From contig JAGWST010000154.1 in the NCBI GenBank assembly GCA_028869325.1, positions 1 to 11,949 of the forward strand: a stretch of DNA of 11,949 bases, in the 5' to 3' direction. The notes under the pieces are model-generated. The model searched no databases. It saw only the letters and a list, made by a program, of their open reading frames with translations, and was not told the origin of the DNA. Position numbers and translations under genes: made by a program. The stretch comes from a bacterium. GTDB taxonomy: Bacteria; Vulcanimicrobiota; Vulcanimicrobiia; Vulcanimicrobiales; SCRA01. Shown here in pieces: positions 7,732 through 11,949 of this stretch (positions are counted from its first letter, which is position 1; every line of letters starts with the position of its first letter).

Positions 7732-7735
7732 AGGA
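7730..7735 (+). promoter_or_regulatory. Ribosome binding site for the HAD gene
   Basis: GAAGGA overlaps the GH38 stop codon and ends 10 bases before ATG 7746. It supports that ATG over the TTG at 7728, which lies upstream of it. Confidence 0.55.
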
Positions 7736-7745
7736 CGCTCTCGGT

Positions 7746-8456
7746 ATGATTCGCGGTTTGGTCTTCGATTTGGACGATACGCTCTGCGACGACACGAACT
7801 CGTACCACCGGGCCGCGCTTAGCGCGGCCCGCGAGCTGGCCGCGGCGCACGGGGTCGACGCGTACGCGTTGAAGGAGGCCTACATCCGTGAGGCCGACGG
7901 CTTCTGGCAGCGCCTAACGCACGAGGAGATCGGCAAGAGCGTGGGCATGCTGCGCGTGCGAATGTGGGCGGCGGCACTGGCGGACGTGGGCGTGCGCGAC
8001 GAGAGCGAGGCGCTGCGCGCCGCCGATCTCTACAACCGTGCCCGCAATACGAATCTTGCGCTCTTTCCCCAAGTGGAGGGGCGCTTGGCGGATTGGCGCG
8101 CGCGCTATCGCCTGGCCCTGCTCACCAACGGCTTCGCCGAGACGCATCGCGAGAAGATCGCGCTCTTGGAGCTCGAGCCGTTCTTCGACGCCATCCTCAT
8201 CGCGGACGAGGTCGGCATGGTCAAGCCGGATCCGCGCGTCTTTCTGCACGCCTGCCAGCGCTTGCAGACGGAGCCGCCGCAGACGGTGATGGTCGGCGAT
8301 CGCTACGATCGAGACATCGCCGGCGCGATGGAGGCGGGCCTGCACACGGTGTGGGTCAACGTGCGCGGCGAGGCGCTGCCCGCTGGCCAGCCGCCGCCGG
8401 ATGCGGTCATCGCCGAGATCGGCCAGTTGGACGAGGTGCTGAGCCGATGGCTCTGA
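7746..8456 (+). CDS. HAD-superfamily hydrolase (phosphatase, subfamily I with alpha-helical cap)
   Basis: This 236-residue cytoplasmic hydrolase has all four HAD motifs. Motif I is FDLDDTL, with nucleophile Asp8 and acid/base Asp10. Motif II is LLTNG, with Thr127. Motif III is the Lys in GMVKPDP (Lys160). Motif IV is VGDRYDRD, with Asp185 and following acids. The insertion between motifs I and II (about residues 15-95) is a helical C1 cap, as in phosphoglycolate phosphatase, YjjG nucleotidase and N-acylneuraminate-9-phosphatase relatives. ATG 7746 places motif I six residues from the N-terminus, as is usual; a TTG start at 7728 overlapping the GH38 stop would add six residues. The gene lies 14 bp after GH38 and overlaps the next gene by 10 bp, so translational coupling is likely. 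Its position suggests, without proof, a sugar-phosphate substrate linked to mannoside use. Confidence 0.88.
   Translation: MIRGLVFDLDDTLCDDTNSYHRAALSAARELAAAHGVDAYALKEAYIREADGFWQRLTHEEIGKSVGMLRVRMWAAALADVGVRDESEALRAADLYNRARNTNLALFPQVEGRLADWRARYRLALLTNGFAETHREKIALLELEPFFDAILIADEVGMVKPDPRVFLHACQRLQTEPPQTVMVGDRYDRDIAGAMEAGLHTVWVNVRGEALPAGQPPPDAVIAEIGQLDEVLSRWL
8433..8438 (+). promoter_or_regulatory. Ribosome binding site for the first membrane protein
   Basis: GAGGTG inside the 3' end of the HAD gene lies eight bases before ATG 8447 and fixes that start within a long open frame that reads back to 7964. Confidence 0.55.
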
Positions 8457-9274
8457 CGCTCGCCGTCTTCGCCCGCGCCGGACGGCTCTATCGCGAGAAC
8501 CCGATTCTGGTGCTGCCGACGCTGCTGATCCAGGGTCTGGCGTTCGGCCCGCCTCTGGCCGGATGGCTCGCGCGCGGCCATGGGCACGCTCTGCAGAGCG
8601 GAAGCGTCGCGTTGCTGGTCTCGCTGGCATGGCTCGGCGTATACTTCTTCGCCGGAAACTTTCTCACCGCGGCGTCGATGGGCATGAGCGCGGCGGCCTG
8701 GCGCATCGATCTCGCGACCCTGACCGACGGCCTGCTGGCCGGCACGCGGCGCTGGTGGAAGCTGGCGCAAGCCGTGCTGCTCTTCATCCTGATCGCGATT
8801 CCGCTGGGCTTCGCGGGGTTGGTGGTGTTGGACGCATCGATCCCGCAGGAGGCGCGACGGCGGGCCTTCCTCACCCACCCGCCGATGGCCGTGATCGGGG
8901 CCTTCGTCGTGCTGGGCCTGGCCTTCTGGTTCTTCACGGTCTACCTGGTGCCGGCCATCGTCATCGGTGAGCGCAGCGTCGTGGACGCGCTTCGCCGTGC
9001 CGCGCGGCTCTCGTGGCGGCGCGGCCGCGAGACGCTGGCCCTGTTGGCGCCGCTGGCGCTTGTCGCCGGGCTGCTGGTGCTGGGCGGCAAGTACGGGGCG
9101 GAGCTGCTTGCGCAGGGGCCGCTCTGGATGCGCATCCTCTACGAGATGCTGAACAATCTGGCCGAGGTGCTTTGGGGGACGTACACCACGCTGGCGATCG
9201 CCGGCCAGTTTCTGGAGCTGGAGGGCGCTGTGCAGGGTCTGCATGCGCGGCCGCTCGCTCCCCGCTACGAGTAG
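8447..9274 (+). CDS. Polytopic membrane protein, first of two tandem paralogues
   Basis: This 275-residue protein of unknown function has about five or six hydrophobic segments: PILVLPTLLIQGLAF near 19-33, then segments around 50-70, 105-125, 143-168, 189-206 and a weaker one near 235-255. It opens with an amphipathic 'AVFARAGRLYRENP' segment. A central FTVYLVPAIVIGE is followed by a charged helix, and the C-terminus has TTLAIAGQFLELEG. This layout resembles the membrane domain seen in glycerophosphoryl diester phosphodiesterase-associated and related uncharacterised membrane families; the assignment is from pattern only. The same landmarks occur in the same order in the next gene. ATG 8447 overlaps the end of the HAD gene by 10 bp and has a ribosome binding site. 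The frame upstream of it is a shadow of the HAD gene. Confidence 0.85.
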   Translation: MALTLAVFARAGRLYRENPILVLPTLLIQGLAFGPPLAGWLARGHGHALQSGSVALLVSLAWLGVYFFAGNFLTAASMGMSAAAWRIDLATLTDGLLAGTRRWWKLAQAVLLFILIAIPLGFAGLVVLDASIPQEARRRAFLTHPPMAVIGAFVVLGLAFWFFTVYLVPAIVIGERSVVDALRRAARLSWRRGRETLALLAPLALVAGLLVLGGKYGAELLAQGPLWMRILYEMLNNLAEVLWGTYTTLAIAGQFLELEGAVQGLHARPLAPRYE

Positions 9275-9359
9275 CGGCTGCCGGGCTAGGGAAAGCACGG
9301 CGCCGGGTACGAAGTATGCGTTCGTTCCCCCAAGGTAACGTCGCAGCCTACGTGCGCAT

Positions 9360-9364
9360 GGAGG
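9360..9364 (+). promoter_or_regulatory. Ribosome binding site deciding the start of the second membrane protein
   Basis: GGAGG lies five bases before GTG 9370. The in-frame ATGs at 9316 and 9358 have no comparable sequence at proper spacing. Confidence 0.5.
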
Positions 9365-9369
9365 CCATC

Positions 9370-10071
9370 GTGGTCGAGTCAACCGCCGGGGTCTTCTCCA
9401 GAGCGTGGCACGTGCTCAGTGCCAACTGGATTCTGATCATCCCCGGCATCGTGGCGGGGGTCGCTGGCGGCGTCGTACGATCCGTCCTGGGACCGCATTA
9501 CGTCATCTCGCCGGACGGCAGCGTGACGGCCATCGGAGGTGGGTTCTTCCTCCGGGAGATCGCCCTCTTGATCCAATTCGTGCTCTTCGTCGCCTCGGTA
9601 ACGTACACCACGGGCATGGCCGGCGCCGCGTGGCGTGCGGGAACCACGACGTTGGCAGATGGCACCGTCGCCTTCGAGCGCGACGCGGGCAAAGTGATCG
9701 TGGCGCTGATCGGCCTGGTGGTGCTGGGCTTGGTGGCGATCTTCTTGAGCATCTTTACCTTCGGCCTGGCCATGCTGGCGTTCATCTTCTTCGTGGTCTA
9801 CACATTCCCGGCCGCCGTGATCGGCGAGATCCCGGGACTCGAGGCCATCCGTGAGAGCGTACGCGTGGCGCAGAATCGTGCCAGTTCGACGCTGATCATG
9901 ATCGTCTTGATCGCGGTCATCGGTATCATCGTCGGGATCGTCACGAGTGCTCTGCACGTCGTGCCGTTCCTGGGCCCGATCATCGGCGGCCTGATCAGCG
10001 GCGCGGCTTCGGCGTACTTCACGCTGGTGGTAGCGGGCGAGTACCTGCAGCTCAAGGCGTCGGGCGCCTAA
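9370..10071 (+). CDS. Polytopic membrane protein, second of two tandem paralogues
   Basis: This protein of about 233 residues has five or six strongly hydrophobic segments and no recognised enzymatic motif. It is a diverged paralogue of the preceding gene product. GVFSRAWHVLSANWILIIPG matches AVFARAGRLYRENPILVLPT; TGMAGAAWR matches MGMSAAAWR; FFVVYTFPAAVIGE matches FFTVYLVPAIVIGE; TLVVAGEYLQL matches TLAIAGQFLEL. GTG 9370 has the best Shine-Dalgarno sequence and gives an N-terminus of the same length as the paralogue's; ATG 9358 or ATG 9316 would add 4 or 18 residues. The 95-bp gap after the first paralogue shows no convincing terminator or promoter, so co-transcription is possible. It is convergent with the oxygenase gene (18-bp gap). 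Confidence 0.83.
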   Translation: MVESTAGVFSRAWHVLSANWILIIPGIVAGVAGGVVRSVLGPHYVISPDGSVTAIGGGFFLREIALLIQFVLFVASVTYTTGMAGAAWRAGTTTLADGTVAFERDAGKVIVALIGLVVLGLVAIFLSIFTFGLAMLAFIFFVVYTFPAAVIGEIPGLEAIRESVRVAQNRASSTLIMIVLIAVIGIIVGIVTSALHVVPFLGPIIGGLISGAASAYFTLVVAGEYLQLKASGA

Positions 10072-10089
10072 ACGCGGCTCCGCCGCTCC

Positions 10090-10914
10090 CTACTCGGCCA
10101 ATCCCAGCAGGCGCCGCAGACCGCGCAGCAGGGGCCGCGCCCCGGCCGGCGCGAGAGCCTCCAAACGGCGCAGAAACTGCCGCGCCCCCACGGCCCTGCG
10201 CTCCTCCGGCCGCAGCGTGAAGATGGTGTTGTGCTCGTGCGCGCTCTGCGCCTCCGAGCGATGCGGCGAGTAGTAGTACGAGGCCACGGACTTGCGCGTG
10301 ACGCCGGCCGGAAGATGCAGCTGCTTGTAGCCGTGAAAAGAGCGGTCGTGCGTCTCCATGATGACGCAGCGGTTGATGATGGGCTGAATGTAGGCACGGC
10401 GCTGCGACATATCTTGCGCCCAGAGCTCGAGATAGCCGCCCCACGGCTCATGCCACTCGGGGTTGAGATAGATCAACAGATTGAGACGGCGATAGAGGCC
10501 CAGGCGCAGATGGAGATTGAAGTCCGCGTGGATGTCCAAGTAGCTGCCGTCCGGGCCCTGATGCAGCCCTCCGCCGTGCAGCTCGGGATCGGGGCGCAGC
10601 TCCTGGATGCCGGTGATGCGCTCCAGCCACCGCATGAAACGCTCGGAGCGCAGATCCGCGAAGACGGCTTGGAAGACGGGATCGAGGCGCTCGATGCGCT
10701 CTTCGGCATTCTTGACCTCGGCCAGGCCCTCGAATGCGATCGCCATCTGCTCCGGCGAGGGAAAGGCCTCGTAGGCGCGGCGCGCGATCTCCGCGCGCAG
10801 CATTCCTTCGATGACCACGTGCCGAATGGGATCGCCCACGCCGAACGCCGCGCGAATGCGCTCCGCCTCGCGCTCCAGCCGATCGATGTCGACGGCCGGC
10901 AAGGTAGTCTCCAT
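10090..10914 (-). CDS. 2-oxoglutarate/Fe(II)-dependent oxygenase (prolyl-hydroxylase-like)
   Basis: This 274-residue enzyme has a double-stranded beta-helix dioxygenase core. The iron triad is His129 and Asp131 in LDIHADFNLH plus His194 in DRSFHGY. Arg207 in GVTRKSVASYYYS is positioned to bind the 2-oxoglutarate carboxylate. Between them, NLLIYLNPEW and WGGYLELW are characteristic of the 2OG-Fe(II) oxygenase superfamily branch that includes prolyl 4-hydroxylases. Residues 1-100 form a helical N-terminal extension. The C-terminal tail (about 235-274) is basic and Arg/Leu-rich. The substrate, whether a protein residue or a small molecule, cannot be inferred. The ATG start at 10914 has only a weak ribosome binding site. 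The gene lies 61 bp downstream of ilvE on the same strand and may be co-transcribed with it. Confidence 0.88.
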   Translation of the reverse strand: METTLPAVDIDRLEREAERIRAAFGVGDPIRHVVIEGMLRAEIARRAYEAFPSPEQMAIAFEGLAEVKNAEERIERLDPVFQAVFADLRSERFMRWLERITGIQELRPDPELHGGGLHQGPDGSYLDIHADFNLHLRLGLYRRLNLLIYLNPEWHEPWGGYLELWAQDMSQRRAYIQPIINRCVIMETHDRSFHGYKQLHLPAGVTRKSVASYYYSPHRSEAQSAHEHNTIFTLRPEERRAVGARQFLRRLEALAPAGARPLLRGLRRLLGLAE

Positions 10915-10975
10915 GGCGGGGGCGCTTCGCCGCCTCGCGCGGCGCTCCCGGCTCAGCAGATGCTAGAGGCGCCGA

Positions 10976-11929
10976 CTAGAGCAGGGTGCACCACTGGGCG
11001 GCCTCGGGGCCCTTCGCGTGCACGGCCTCGTCGTAGGCCTGCTGCAACCGCGTAGTGACCGGCGCCTTTGCGCCGTGCGGGAACTCGTGATCGTCGATGG
11101 CACGCACGCCCGCCACCTCCGCGGCCGTCCCCGTGATGAAGACCTCCTCTGCGGCCAGCAGATCCTCCAGCGCGAACGGCGCCACCGTGGTGGGGATGGC
11201 CAGCCGCGCCGCCAGCGCCAGCACGGTGCCGCGCGTGATGCCCGGCAGGATGTCCTCATCGGCGTCGTTGGTGTACAGCACGCCGCCCTTGACGAAGAAG
11301 ACGTTGTCGCCGGAGCCCTCGGCCACTCGGCCGAACTCGTTGAGCATCAGCGCCTCGTCGAAGCCGCGCGAGAGCGCGTCGCTCATGGCCAGCACGCTGT
11401 TGGCGTAGTGGCCGCTGCACTTCACGGTGCTGGGCAGGGACTTTGAAGAGGATTTACGCCACGGCGAGACCGTGAGCCGCACCGTGGGGCGATCCGCGTT
11501 GCCCGAGAAGTAGCCGGCGAGCGGGCGGACGGCCACCATCACATGCGTCGGCGCGTGGCTGTAAGGCGCCAGCGAGAGGCCACCGGCGCCGAACCAGGTC
11601 AGCGGGCGGATGTAGCACTCACCGATGGCGTTCTCACGCACGGTCCGAGCGGCGGCATCGCAGAGCTCCGCCGCGCTGTACGGGACCTTGAGCCGATAGA
11701 CCTCGGCGGAGCGGAGGAAGCGCTCCATGTGATCTTTGAGCCGGAAGATCGAGAGCCGGCGCCCCGCCTCGTAGGCCCGAATCCCCTCGAAGACGCCGCT
11801 GCCGTAGTGCAGCGCGTGGGTGAAGGGATGAATCTCGAAATCGCTCTGCTCGACCATCGCCCCGTCGTACCAGAAGAGCGGGGCGACGTCGACGGCGGGG
11901 GTGGGACGCTGGGGCTGGGCCATGGCCAC
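10976..11929 (-). CDS. ilvE: Branched-chain amino acid aminotransferase
   Basis: This 317-residue fold-type IV PLP aminotransferase catalyses the last step of valine, leucine and isoleucine synthesis and the first step of their breakdown. THALHYGSGVFEGIRAY (37-53) is the BCAT N-domain signature. The Schiff-base Lys is Lys170 in STVKCSGHYANS. EGSGDNVFFV (204-213) and GTAAEVAGV near 291-299 are cofactor- and substrate-binding loops typical of IlvE. The length is close to E. coli IlvE (309 residues), so the gene is complete. GTG 11929 is chosen over the in-frame ATG at 11923 because AGGAGG lies eight bases before the GTG. Related PLP proteins include D-amino acid aminotransferase and PabC; the N-domain signature and EGSGDN context favour BCAT. 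Confidence 0.95.
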   Translation of the reverse strand: MAMAQPQRPTPAVDVAPLFWYDGAMVEQSDFEIHPFTHALHYGSGVFEGIRAYEAGRRLSIFRLKDHMERFLRSAEVYRLKVPYSAAELCDAAARTVRENAIGECYIRPLTWFGAGGLSLAPYSHAPTHVMVAVRPLAGYFSGNADRPTVRLTVSPWRKSSSKSLPSTVKCSGHYANSVLAMSDALSRGFDEALMLNEFGRVAEGSGDNVFFVKGGVLYTNDADEDILPGITRGTVLALAARLAIPTTVAPFALEDLLAAEEVFITGTAAEVAGVRAIDDHEFPHGAKAPVTTRLQQAYDEAVHAKGPEAAQWCTLL

Positions 11930-11937
11930 GGTTGCTT

Positions 11938-11943
11938 CCTCCT
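11938..11943 (-). promoter_or_regulatory. ilvE: Ribosome binding site of ilvE
   Basis: A perfect AGGAGG on the minus strand lies eight bases upstream of GTG 11929. It is the strongest Shine-Dalgarno sequence in the window. The promoter lies beyond the window edge. Confidence 0.8.
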
Positions 11944-11949
11944 GATGAA

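Noticed and set aside
10072..10089. GCGGCTCCGCCGC hairpin between the convergent genes as a terminator
   Set aside because: The stem is only four base pairs and there is no T tract on either strand.
10915..10975. G+C-rich hairpin between ilvE and the oxygenase gene as a Rho-independent terminator
   Set aside because: GGGAGCGC can pair imperfectly with GCGCCCCC, but the loop is large and no U run follows. Such pairing is common in DNA of this composition.

Overview
The window is a densely packed, strongly G+C-rich bacterial chromosomal segment. GTG starts are common and intergenic gaps are short. It encodes housekeeping DNA repair, folate and branched-chain amino acid functions together with accessory genes. 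No rRNA, tRNA, CRISPR array or insertion sequence is visible. The sequence alone does not fix the phylum; the codon bias and gene mix fit a high-GC free-living or uncultured bacterial lineage.

Layout. At the left edge, plus strand, is the UvrB excision-repair helicase without its N-terminus. The first eight codons of the open frame do not look like UvrB. They end in the intein signature hydrophobic-Val-His-Asn followed by Thr, and that Thr sits exactly where the Walker A Thr of UvrB should be. The window therefore appears to begin inside an intein inserted in the UvrB P-loop (GxGK^T). Nine bases after uvrB is a fused aminodeoxychorismate synthase/lyase (PabB-PabC), which makes p-aminobenzoate for folate. 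Convergent to it is a MATE-family efflux transporter on the minus strand.

The MATE gene is divergent from a plus-strand operon: a GH38 alpha-mannosidase-like enzyme, a HAD phosphatase and a polytopic membrane protein that overlaps the HAD gene. A second, paralogous membrane protein follows after about 95 bases. The MATE/GH38 divergent region (about 5079-5290) is a scar. It holds two 58-bp direct repeats, each carrying the same imperfect palindrome and the start of a GH38 gene. Between them lie 28 codons of a second MATE gene. It reads as the remnant of a once-duplicated divergent MATE/GH38 gene pair.

The right end carries two minus-strand genes. Branched-chain aminotransferase (ilvE), with a strong ribosome binding site at the window edge, is followed by a 2-oxoglutarate/Fe(II) oxygenase of unknown substrate. 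The oxygenase is convergent with the second membrane protein. There is no gene-free stretch longer than about 190 bases.
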